DNA of 27,635 bases, taken from the NCBI GenBank assembly GCA_034437795.1, contig DAOTTI010000207.1:1-27635 (forward strand), given 5' to 3'. The notes under the pieces are model-generated. The model saw nothing but the letters and a program-made list of their open reading frames with translations. It searched no databases and had not been told where the DNA came from. This document shows, one piece after another, positions 7,400-14,031 of the stretch (positions are counted from its first letter, which is position 1; each line of letters begins with the position of its first letter). This DNA is from DAOTTI01 sp034437795 (lineage in GTDB: Bacteria > Chloroflexota > UBA11872 > UBA12225). The position numbers and the translations under genes were made by a program.

Positions 7400-7867
7400 A
7401 TGCCGATGAGCGGGGCACCACACGAGCCGGCCATCACTGTCTTTCGGCCGGACCGGCCGGGCATCCGCAAGGTGCTCGGCGATCTGGAGGCGGAGATCAT
7501 GGAGGTGATCTGGTCCCGCCCGACTGGCCAGGGGACCACCGTCCGCGACGTGTTCGAGGTGCTCTACCAGCGGCGCCGGCTCGCCTACACGACGGTCATG
7601 AACACCATGGCGCGCCTGGCCAGGAAACACCTCCTGACGGCGGAGAAGGGAGACCAGGCCTACGTCTACTATCCGACCCTGACCCAGGCCGAGTTCGTGT
7701 CGCGCTTCGTTGGCCGGATCCTGGAAGATCTGCTGGTCAGCTTCTCCGGGCCGACACTGGAGCGCATCGACGCGCTGGCTGACCCGCAGGCCGCCGCCCG
7801 TGCCCACCGGCTCCTGGAGGAGATCGCCCGCCGGCGCGCCGGTGAGGAGCGAGAGGGGTGCGCCTAG
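7400..7867 (+). CDS. BlaI/MecI/CopY-type transcriptional repressor
   Basis: 155 residues. An N-terminal winged helix (about residues 24-95) contains LGDLEAEIMEVIW, the recognition region RRRLAYTTVMNTMARLARK and the wing KGDQAYVYYPTLTQ. A C-terminal helical dimerisation segment follows. BlaI-type repressors bind as dimers and are inactivated by cleavage, usually by a partner M56 sensor-protease, or by copper in the CopY branch. No Cys cluster of CopY is present. ATG 7400 has AGGAGA about 8 nt upstream; longer frames back to 7247 would include the promoter. The M56 peptidase gene follows at 8087 on the same strand, as expected for the pair. No beta-lactamase or other obvious target is in the window. 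Confidence 0.92.
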   Translation: MPMSGAPHEPAITVFRPDRPGIRKVLGDLEAEIMEVIWSRPTGQGTTVRDVFEVLYQRRRLAYTTVMNTMARLARKHLLTAEKGDQAYVYYPTLTQAEFVSRFVGRILEDLLVSFSGPTLERIDALADPQAAARAHRLLEEIARRRAGEEREGCA

Positions 7868-8086
7868 TGCGCTGGCTGCCCGCACCTCGGGCGTCTCGGA
7901 GGACGGGGACCGTCAGCATGAGCCGCTCACGGCGCGGGCGCGCTGCTGCACGACGATGGCGCTGCCGTAGATCCGGAGCAGGCGCGGGCCGCGGCCGGCA
8001 CCGGCCGCGCGCCGTGGTGGACCACGGCAGCGGATCGGGCCGGCCGCGGAGACGGCGCAGATCGTGGAGACTGTGGAGGGTCGGCG
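7868..8086. other. 219-bp spacer inside the BlaI/M56 pair
   Basis: This is unusually long for two genes of one regulatory pair. The plus frames are Arg-rich and lack family resemblance. I see no hairpin terminator, so co-transcription remains likely. Confidence 0.4.
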
Positions 8087-9142
8087 GTGCACACGGTGCT
8101 GGTCCTGTCTAGCCTGCTGCTGGCCGTGGCAGGGGGCCACACGGCGCTGGCGTTGCTGCGCCGGCGCGGTCCCTGGACCGGCCCGTCCGGCTGGTCCTAC
8201 TGGTCGCACCGGCGCAACCTGCAGCTCTCGATCCTGGCGGCGCCGGCAGTGAGCCTGGGCGCCGGCCTGTGGAGCCTGCACCACTTCAGCGGGCGCATCT
8301 GCTTCGTGGGCGCACCGACGTGGGACCAGGCCTTGGGCCTGGCCCTGCCCGCGCTCATGGGCATCGTCGCCTGCGCGGCGCTCGGGCTCGGCATCGCGCG
8401 CCTGGCGCTGCTTTACCGGATCATGCCCTGCGTGGCCGTCCCCGCGGGTCCTGAGCTCCGCTCCCTTGCGGGCCGGATCGCCCATCAGCTGGGGCTCCCC
8501 GAGCCGCGGGTGCTGGTCTGTCCCCACGGGCGGCCGCTGGCGCTGACGTGGGGCCTGTGCCGGCCGACCCTGCTGCTGTCGGCCTGGATGGTGGAGCGCC
8601 TGGCTGCGCGGGAGTTGGAGGCGGTGGTGGCGCACGAGCTGGGGCACGCCGCGCGGCGCGACTACATGGCGATCTGGGTGGCCACAGTGCTTCGTGACGC
8701 CTTCTTCTACCTGCCCGCGAGCTGGGTGGCGTTCCGGCAGTTGCAGCGGGAGCGAGAGTTCGCGTGCGACGACCTGGCGGTGGCCGTCACGCGGCGGCCG
8801 CTCGCCCTGGCCAGCGCCCTGACCAAGGTGTGGCAGCACGTCCTGACCTGGCCGCTTCCGGCCGCCGGCAGGCCCCAGTCGGCGCCGGCGGTCCAGGGGC
8901 TGCTCGAGGCCGGCGCCCCGACCCAGTCGATCGAACGGCGGATCGAGCGCCTACTGGCTGGGTCGAGACTGGCGACGCCGGCGGTCTTGCTGGGCACGGG
9001 GCGGTCGCGCGTGCTGGGCCTGGGGCTTAGCACCTCCGCTCTGGCCGGCCTGCTGACCGCGGAGGCGATGAACGTCGCCGTGCTGCTGGCGCCGATGGGG
9101 TGCGGTCCCGCCTCCTTGCTGCGCCTGCTCCTACGGATCTAA
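8087..9142 (+). CDS. M56-family (BlaR1-like) membrane metallopeptidase
   Basis: 351 residues. Hydrophobic segments lie at about 3-23, 48-65, 80-108 and near the C-terminus (about 300-350). The zinc site is clear: HELGH at residues 183-187 within VVAHELGHAARRDYMAIW, with the third ligand Glu 224 in REREFACDD. This is the M48/M56 arrangement. The enzyme lacks the C-terminal penicillin-binding sensor domain of true BlaR1, so its signal is unknown. The family's expected role is to cleave or release the adjacent BlaI repressor. GTG 8087 is preceded by GGAGGG at a 6-nt spacing, which fixes the start. Confidence 0.9.
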   Translation: MHTVLVLSSLLLAVAGGHTALALLRRRGPWTGPSGWSYWSHRRNLQLSILAAPAVSLGAGLWSLHHFSGRICFVGAPTWDQALGLALPALMGIVACAALGLGIARLALLYRIMPCVAVPAGPELRSLAGRIAHQLGLPEPRVLVCPHGRPLALTWGLCRPTLLLSAWMVERLAARELEAVVAHELGHAARRDYMAIWVATVLRDAFFYLPASWVAFRQLQREREFACDDLAVAVTRRPLALASALTKVWQHVLTWPLPAAGRPQSAPAVQGLLEAGAPTQSIERRIERLLAGSRLATPAVLLGTGRSRVLGLGLSTSALAGLLTAEAMNVAVLLAPMGCGPASLLRLLLRI

Positions 9143-9298
9143 CGCATTCAGCGTATCGCGGCAAGTACCTGGCCACGGTGTTTCTGCTGAGCTCCGCAAT
9201 CTGGCCGGCATCCAGCAGGATCACCGTGGCGGAGTACTAGCCTGATGCTCCTGGCCAGGGGAGGACGACGCCTCCGGTATGGATGCCTGCAAGCCTGG
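9143..9298. other. Spacer between convergent genes with a weak terminator-like stem
   Basis: GGAGG and CCTCC around 9259-9275 can pair across a short loop and lie between convergent genes. There is no T-tract. No gene is seen. Confidence 0.3.
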
Positions 9299-10627
9299 TC
9301 ACGGGCGCACGACGACGAGCGTGCCGAGGGTCGCCCAGTCCCAGAACCACCTGGCGGTGGCGAGGCGCATGTTCACGCAGCCGAAGCTCATCGGCTGGCC
9401 GAAGTTATTGTGCCACCAGGCGTAGTGGATGGCGTGGCCCTGGGGAGTGAAGTACTGGGTATAGAGCACGTTCTCCAGCCGGTAGTAGAGGGGGTGTCCG
9501 GGCGGGATGCCGATGGTCCGCGAGTCCATCGTGGCGTTCGCCACGCGGCGCTGGATGCGGAACACACCGATCGGGGTCAGCCCCTTGCCGGCCTTCCCCG
9601 TGGACACCAGGTCCGTGAAGACCGGCCGGTTCCCTTCCCACGCCGTCACCCGCTGCTCGCTGATGTCGATCTCGATCCACTTCTCTCCAGGCTCGATGGG
9701 GAACGGTGCGCGAGCGGGCGTGATGGCGCGGACCGGCGGCGCCGGCTGCTCAGCGCCTGCGGCCAGCGCGGGGAACCAATCCGGCGCCCCTGCCGGCCTG
9801 GGCTGCGGCGCAGCCAGCGGGCCGGCCCGCAGGCCATGGCGGTCGAGGAGCTCGTCGCCGAGGAGGGCCGGCTGCACCCCGGCCCCCGGCCGCCACTCGA
9901 GCCTGGCCCGCTGGAACCACTGCATGACGCCGCTGCTGTCCGGTTCCAGCCCGATCTCCTCCGTCAGGGGATAGCCGAAGATCTCGACGCCGCCCCAGCG
10001 CTCGAAGAAGCGCAGGATCTCGCCGCCCACCAGGTGGCCGGTCTCAGGGAAGTACCGCATCCCGGCCGTTCGGAGCGCGCGCTCGTCCCTGGGCGCCGGC
10101 AGCGGACGCTGGGAGACACCTGCCTCCTGGCCCAGCAGGGCCAGGGTGACGCCAGGCTGGCCGGGCCAGCGCTCAAAGCGCGCGCGCTGGAACCACTGCA
10201 CCATGACCCCATCGTGGTCATAGGCCGCGGTCCCGGGGTAGCCAAACACGTCCAGCGCCCCCCGGCGGCGCCAGAAGTCCCGGAAGGCGCCGCCGACGAC
10301 CTGGCCGGTCTCAGGGAAATAGACCGCGTCCGCCGGCGCCGGCGCAGGGGATCTCGCAGGTGACGGCTCAGCAGAGGCCGAAGCAGGGGAGGCAGAAGGC
10401 GACCACTCCGTAGCAGCCGGATCAGGGGAGCTGGCAGGTGATGGCTCGGCAGAGGCCGAGGCAGGGGAGGCTGGAGCGGACCACTCGGTAGCGGCCGGCG
10501 GGGGCGCCAGCGTGATGGCGATGAGCCCCGCCAGTGCGGGCACGAGCATGAGGATGGTGCGCCCGCGCCGTCCGCCGGTGCGGCCGAGGAGGCGCGTGTC
10601 CTTGCTCTGCCTGTTCTCGCGGCGCAT
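9299..10627 (-). CDS. Secreted L,D-transpeptidase (YkuD) with two YFPETG-type repeats
   Basis: 442 residues. A membrane anchor or signal segment lies at about 24-42. A Ser/Pro/Ala-rich linker (about 44-100) holds a 26-residue tandem duplication. Two copies of a Chloroflexota surface repeat follow: YFPETGQVVGGAFRDFWRRR with LDVFGYPGT, and YFPETGHLVGGEILRFFERW with VEIFGYPLT, each ending in a VMQWFQRAR(F/L)E-type strand. The C-terminal catalytic domain (about 310-442) has the YkuD signature with His398, His401 and His406, then SFGCVN with catalytic Cys417. These enzymes form 3-3 peptidoglycan cross-links or attach proteins. The repeats may bind the cell wall, by inference only. ATG 10627 has a strong AGGAGG 6 nt upstream. 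An AT-rich region (10681-10700) upstream probably holds the promoter. Confidence 0.93.
   Translation of the reverse strand: MRRENRQSKDTRLLGRTGGRRGRTILMLVPALAGLIAITLAPPPAATEWSAPASPASASAEPSPASSPDPAATEWSPSASPASASAEPSPARSPAPAPADAVYFPETGQVVGGAFRDFWRRRGALDVFGYPGTAAYDHDGVMVQWFQRARFERWPGQPGVTLALLGQEAGVSQRPLPAPRDERALRTAGMRYFPETGHLVGGEILRFFERWGGVEIFGYPLTEEIGLEPDSSGVMQWFQRARLEWRPGAGVQPALLGDELLDRHGLRAGPLAAPQPRPAGAPDWFPALAAGAEQPAPPVRAITPARAPFPIEPGEKWIEIDISEQRVTAWEGNRPVFTDLVSTGKAGKGLTPIGVFRIQRRVANATMDSRTIGIPPGHPLYYRLENVLYTQYFTPQGHAIHYAWWHNNFGQPMSFGCVNMRLATARWFWDWATLGTLVVVRP
10345..10500 (-). repeat. 78-bp tandem duplication inside the transpeptidase linker
   Basis: The marker TGACGGCTC at 10361 recurs as TGATGGCTC at 10439, exactly 78 bp later, with most positions conserved between. 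Translated, it is two 26-residue units starting AATEWS and containing SPASASAEPSPA. The duplication is in frame and lengthens the spacer between membrane and repeats. Confidence 0.85.
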
Positions 10628-10680
10628 GCCGTTCCTCCTGGTGGCTGCCGCCTCGCGTCACAAGCTGCGCTACGCCTCTA

Positions 10681-10700
10681 CATCTAGATATGATCATAAT
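10681..10700. promoter_or_regulatory. AT-rich promoter-like patch between divergent genes
   Basis: CATCTAGATATGATCATAAT is the most AT-rich stretch nearby, lying between the divergently transcribed transpeptidase and response regulator genes. On the minus strand it offers TATGAT; on the plus strand it offers TATGAT and CATAAT as possible -10 boxes. No clear -35 box could be assigned. Confidence 0.35.
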
Positions 10701-10872
10701 CCTGTGGGTAGTCATGGGGAGTGGCGCGGACTGAAGGATGGTGGCGGACCTCGATGGCATTGCGTGCTGGCACGTCGCCTGCAGGAAGACGCGTCGTGGC
10801 GCCGCCCGAGGAGCGCTACCGGCTCAATGACGGGTTTCGAGCGCTGGCACGCCGTCTGCAGGCGAGTAGGTG

Positions 10873-11280
10873 ATGCCGCGGCCTGAGCATCAGCCGCCGC
10901 TCAATCGGGAACGCCGGCGCGTGCTCGTCGTTGAGGACGACGAGGCCACGCGCCGGGTGCTTGCTGCCGTGCTCGAGGACGAAGGATACGCCGTGCTGGG
11001 AGTGGCGAACGGGGTGGAGGCGTTGCAGTGGATTCCCACCTGGCAGCCCCACGTTATCCTGCTCGACCTGGTGATGCCGGCGAGCAACGGCTTCATGTTC
11101 GCCAACACCTACCACCGGCTACCCGGGCCGCATGCCCCGATTGTGGTCCTCTCGGCAGTGGCCCGTGACGCGGGGAGCGTCGCGGCTGCCACGGGCGCCG
11201 CCGAGGTGCTGCCGAAGCCGCTCGACGTCGAACGCCTGCTCCAGGTCGTGTCCGTCCTCAGCCGCCCGATCACCGTGTGA
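10873..11280 (+). CDS. Single-domain response regulator (receiver domain only)
   Basis: 135 residues, all one CheY-like receiver domain. Key residues are in place: acidic pocket Glu21-Asp22-Asp23 (VLVVEDDEATRR), phosphoacceptor Asp65 (HVILLDLVMP), Ser94 (IVVLSAVA) and Lys115 (VLPKPLD). There is no output domain, so it probably acts by protein-protein contact or as a phosphate sink. No histidine kinase is nearby. ATG 10873 was chosen; GTG 10870 is one codon earlier. Only a poor ribosome site (TAGG) precedes it. Confidence 0.92.
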   Translation: MPRPEHQPPLNRERRRVLVVEDDEATRRVLAAVLEDEGYAVLGVANGVEALQWIPTWQPHVILLDLVMPASNGFMFANTYHRLPGPHAPIVVLSAVARDAGSVAAATGAAEVLPKPLDVERLLQVVSVLSRPITV

Positions 11281-11314
11281 CAGTGGCCGGCTGATGGCTG
11301 AAGACCTGATGCCT

Positions 11315-11580
11315 GGTCATACATCCTCGGGCGGCTTTCAGGCAGGGTTGCAGGCCGAAGCGGAGATCGGCGCCCCGTTCGAAGCGGTGGAGCAGGATGA
11401 GCTGATGTTCCAGCACGGCCCGCGGACGAAGCGGCGCGTGGCCAGCAGGCCGCAGGGCGGGACTTGGCCCCCGCAGGCGAAGCTGCCCGTGAACTGGCCG
11501 TTGAAGTGCTTGATGGCGCGGGAGCGGAGGGAGTGGACGAGTAGGGGTGCCGCCGTCTCGGGCGTGTAGCAACCGCATGG
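11315..11580 (-). pseudogene. Remnant of a transposase C-terminus, frameshifted
   Basis: Two minus-strand frames together read like the tail of a DDE transposase. One gives LRSRAIKHFNGQFTG, ACGGQVPPCGLLATRRFV. The other continues RAVLEHQLILLHRFERG and ADLRFGLQPCLKAA. I recall the pattern 'SRAI..FN.QFK.IF...GQVPT.GL.AT.RF.LGAVLVYQL.LL.R.....LR.GLKPFLKAA' from transposases common in Chloroflexota; the exact IS family is not certain. The frame change lies near RRFVRG. Nothing upstream resembles the catalytic core, so only the 3' end survives. Confidence 0.5.
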
Positions 11581-11590
11581 TACGGGGATA

Positions 11591-11621
11591 GGGCCGCGCA
11601 GGGTCCCCCTCGGCGCGGCCC
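11591..11621. terminator. 9-bp stem-loop, possible terminator or element end
   Basis: GGGCCGCGC (11591-11599) pairs perfectly with GCGCGGCCC (11613-11621) across 13 nt. No T-run follows on either strand. It sits just upstream of the transposase remnant, so it may belong to the decayed element. Confidence 0.35.
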
Positions 11622-11649
11622 GTGATTTACGACCAGGCCTCACTTAACT

Positions 11650-11732
11650 TGGATCCTTGGCGAGCGGAGCCCTTGCCCTCGCCTTCTCCCTGACTGGGAG
11701 GGAGCTCATCGCTGGCCGTGACGGATCCGGGC
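11650..11732. repeat. REP-like element
   Basis: GGATCC...GCGGAGCCCTTGCCCT leads into CTCCC-loop-GGGAG, then GAGCTCATCGCTGGCCGTGA and CGGATCCGGGCT. The part after the hairpin is closely similar to 7211-7243 and recognisable again at about 23335-23361. Confidence 0.7.
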
Positions 11733-11748
11733 TGCCGGCGTGGCCAGG

Positions 11749-11833
11749 CGGTGTGCGCCCGGGGTAATGGCGTGGCCGCACCCGCGGTGGGATAGCCGCG
11801 GTCCTGCGGCAGGGAGGTTGCTGGCGCACACCG
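11749..11833. repeat. 11-bp inverted repeat enclosing 63 bp
   Basis: CGGTGTGCGCC (11749-11759) is the exact reverse complement of 11823-11833. It lies just before the P-type ATPase pseudogene. It may be the ends of a small mobile element or a chance stem. Confidence 0.45.
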
Positions 11834-11870
11834 TGCACCCTGGGGAGGGAGTGGAGAGGACGGCACGCCC

Positions 11871-12928
11871 TTGGCCGCGAAAGCTGCGCCGCGGGGCGCT
11901 GCGCCCGCACCCGCGCCCGAACCGGCGGAGGCCTGCCGGCCGCCGGCTGAGCAGGTGGTAGCCGCGCTGCGTACTGATCCCGAGCGCGGCCTTGGAGCGA
12001 ATGAGGGCGCCGAGCGCCTGCGGCGCTACGGCCCGAATGAGCTCAAGCGCGAACGCCCGCTTCCCGCGTGGCGGCCGTTCCTCCGGCAGTTCCAGGACGT
12101 GCTGGTGATCATGCTGCTAGTCGGCGCCGCGATCTCGTTCGGGTTGTGGCTGTACCAGCCGGCCGCTTCCTCACCCTGGGCGGCCGTCGTGATCGTCGCC
12201 ATCGAGGTGCTGAACGCGACGCTCGGCTTCATCCAGGAGGTGCGCGCCGAGCGGGCCGTGGCGGCGCTGCGCGCGCTCTCCGCGGCGACGGCGACAGTCG
12301 TGCGCGACGGCCGGCCCCAGCGTGTGCCGGCGACCGACGTAGTCCCCCGCGACATCCTGCTCATCAACGCGGGCGACACCATTCCGGCCGATGCCCGCTT
12401 GCTGGAGCCGGCCGCGCTGCAGACGGCAGAGGCCCCGCTCACGGGAGAGAGTGAGCCGGTCTCCAAGCGTACCGACGCGATCGGGCAGGAGGCGGCGCTT
12501 GGAGACCGGCGCAACATGGTCTTTAGCGGCACGGCGGCCGTGCGCGGGTGGGGCCGGGCGGTCATCACCGCCGGCCCTCACACGGAGATGGGAAAGATAG
12601 CCGGCCTGCTGGAGCGGGCCGAGGCCGAGAGTACCCCGCTGCAGCGGGAGCTTGAGCGGACCGGCAAGCTGCTGGCCGGCGCGGTCATCGGCATTGCGGC
12701 CGTGGTCGTGGCCAGCATCGTCGCGACGCAGCCGGTGCGTGAACCGGCGGCCCTGCTCAACCTGCTGATCTTCGGCGTGGCGCTGGCGGTGGCGGCGGTG
12801 CCGGAAGGGCTTCCGGCGGTAGTCACCGCCACCTTGTCCCTGCGCCGGCCGTGAAGAAGGCCGACATTGGGGTGGCGATGGGCATTGCTCACGAGGGTGG
12901 CGGGTCGCCGGCGGGTAGCGTAAGATAG
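11871..12928 (+). pseudogene. P-type cation-transporting ATPase with large internal deletion
   Basis: The N-terminal third of a P2-type ATPase is well preserved. It has the cytoplasmic N-domain (LRRYGPNELKRERPLP), TM1-TM2, the actuator domain with dephosphorylation motif LTGESEPVSK, and TM3-TM4 with AVPEGLPAVVTATLSL. The frame then reads RRP and stops at 12852-12854. In another frame, right at the junction (from 12851), the sequence reads VKKADIGVAMGIAHEG, which normally follows the GDGxNDAPA motif hundreds of residues later. So the phosphorylation DKTGT loop, the nucleotide-binding domain and the hinge motif are deleted, and the C-terminal membrane half is also gone after 12928. It cannot pump ions. 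The start is taken as TTG 11871, with GGAGAGGA upstream. Confidence 0.85.
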
Positions 12929-12932
12929 GCCT

Positions 12933-13802
12933 ATGCGCATCGCCATCGCCGGCAAGGGGGGCTCGGGCAAGACGACGATCGCCGCGACCCTGGCGCGTCT
13001 GCTGGCCCGCGCCGGCTATCGCGTCACCGCCATCGACGACGATCCCAACCCGAACCTGGCCGTGGCTCTGGGGGTGCCGGCTGAGGAGCGCGCCCGCCTC
13101 CGGCGAGTACCGCGAGACGTTCTGGTGGAGCGACGCAGCCCCGACGGCGCCCGCCGGCTGGCGCTGGCGCGGCCGTTCACGGAGATCGTGGCGGCATACG
13201 GCGTCTACGGGCCGGATAACGTGGCTACGGTGATCATGACGGGGGTCGAGGAGGCTGGGTCCGGCTGACTGTGCGGCCAGCACGCCACCGTGCGTGGCGT
13301 GATCGAGCAGCTTGGAGCGTCTGCCCCCGAGGCGCACGCTGCTGCACCGGCGCGCGCCGGGGCGCACGTGGACGCTGAGGCTGGGGCCGGAGACCCCACC
13401 GTAGCTCGGGGTGACGTGACGATCATCGACATGGAGGCATCGATCGAGCACCTCAGTCGTGGGACGCTGCGCCACGCGGACGTGCTTCTGATCGTCGTGG
13501 AGCCGTACTATCGCGCGCTCGAGACTGCGGGGCGCATCGTCCGCTTCGCCCGTGACCTGGAGATCCCGCGGATCATGGCCGTGGCCAACAAGGTGCGCTC
13601 GACCCAGGACGAGCAGGCCATCCGCGACTACTGCGCCGGCCACGAGCTGGAGGTGATCGGGGTGGTGCCGTTCGACGAGCGCGTCACCGACGCCGACCGG
13701 ACCGGCCGGGCGCTCCTGGACGCAGCGCCCGATGCGCTGGCGGCAAGGGCGATCGCCGGCGTCGCTGAATGGTTGACTGGTGATCAGGTGGTGATCAAGT
13801 AG
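12933..13802 (+). CDS. CooC-like P-loop ATPase with in-frame UGA at the CxC motif (candidate selenoprotein or nonsense mutant)
   Basis: A SIMIBI-class nickel-insertion-type ATPase related to CooC. The deviant Walker A is IAGKGGSGKTTIAATLA at residues 5-21. DDDPNPNLAVALG, RPFTEIVAAYGV, the Walker B-like TIIDMEASIEHLSRGT, VVEPYYRALETA and NKVRSTQDEQAIRDYC follow. The frame is interrupted only by TGA 13266-13268 (codon 112), in the context EEAGSG-UGA-LCGQHATVRGV. The family has Cys-x-Cys here, and in the characterised CooC1 the metal-binding cysteines are, from memory, 112 and 114. The second Cys is kept, and coding continues in the same frame to 13802. A SECIS-like hairpin follows the UGA. Without readthrough the product would be a 111-residue fragment. 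A less conserved Ala-rich insertion lies after GVIEQLG. The last codons and stop lie inside 11-bp TGATCA repeats. ATG 12933 has only a weak ribosome site. Confidence 0.85.
13266..13301 (+). promoter_or_regulatory. UGA plus SECIS-like hairpin
   Basis: TGA 13266-13268 is followed by 12 nt, then CACGCCAC (13281-13288), a 5-nt loop CGTGC (13289-13293) and GTGGCGTG (13294-13301), an 8-bp perfect stem. The published bacterial SECIS rules, from memory, ask for an apical loop of 3-14 nt with a G in its first two positions, a 4-16 bp upper stem and about 16-37 nt between UGA and loop. Here the loop's second base is G, the stem is 8 bp and the distance is 20 nt. The stem also encodes conserved-looking residues, so chance remains possible. 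Confidence 0.45.
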
Positions 13803-14031
13803 TGATCCGCTCGCCTGCCGGAGGCGGGCTCGCTGTGATCAAGTGGTGGTCCAGGCGCTGCGCGCCTCGTGGTCAGGTGGAGATCCGCTCGCTGCGCTGG
13901 CTGTGTTCAAGTTGATATCACGTTACTGTCAAGTGGCGATCAGGTTGTAGTCGTCGATCACCACTTGACAGCAACGTGATCACCACCTGATCACCACCTG
14001 ATCAGCGCCTGATCACCACCTGATCAGCGCC
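13780..14031. repeat. Array of 11-bp TGATCA iteron-like repeats
   Basis: On the left, GTGATCAGGTG, GTGATCAAGTA and GTGATCCGCTC follow each other at an 11-bp period from 13780. Related units stand at 13835, 13846, 13869, 13880 and 13903. On the right, five perfectly phased 11-mers (TGATCACCACC three times, TGATCAGCGCC twice) fill 13977-14031 and end exactly at ATG 14032. The right units are in inverted orientation to the left ones, so the whole block is a loose inverted repeat around 13948. The left end includes the stop codon of the CooC-like gene. Confidence 0.9.
13917..13980. repeat. 25-bp inverted repeat with 14-nt loop
   Basis: The arms 13917-13941 and 13956-13980 are reverse complements at 23 of 25 positions, with the core CTGTCAAGTGG / CCACTTGACAG. 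The loop is 14 nt. The right arm contains a perfect TTGACA on the plus strand (13965-13970), and the left arm contains one on the minus strand, but no good -10 follows at the right spacing. It is the centre of the 11-bp repeat array. Confidence 0.85.

Larger units (their letters stand above)
11281..11870. other. 590-bp spacer with transposase remnant, hairpins and REP element
   Basis: In order: a broken transposase tail on the minus strand (about 11315-11580), a 9-bp stem-loop (11591-11621), a REP-like element (about 11650-11732) and an 11-bp inverted repeat enclosing 63 bp (11749-11759 / 11823-11833). No intact gene. Confidence 0.6.

Noticed and set aside
7858..8112. Small Arg-rich gene between the BlaI and M56 genes
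   Set aside because: It overlaps the M56 start and its ribosome site and looks like out-of-frame GC-rich sequence.
13266..13268. UGA as a sense codon by a changed genetic code
   Set aside because: UGA ends other good genes here (Gfo/Idh 5957, response regulator 11280, acetyltransferase 19388), so the standard code applies. Only Sec insertion or mutation remains.
12171..13643. 490-codon minus-strand open frame
   Set aside because: Antisense to the ATPase pseudogene and the CooC-like gene; low-complexity His/Arg/Gln-rich product without motifs.
13780..14031. Plasmid-type replication origin or CRISPR array
   Set aside because: Iterons alone are not enough: no rep gene, no DnaA boxes and no AT-rich unwinding region. 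Units are 11 bp without spacers, so it is not CRISPR.
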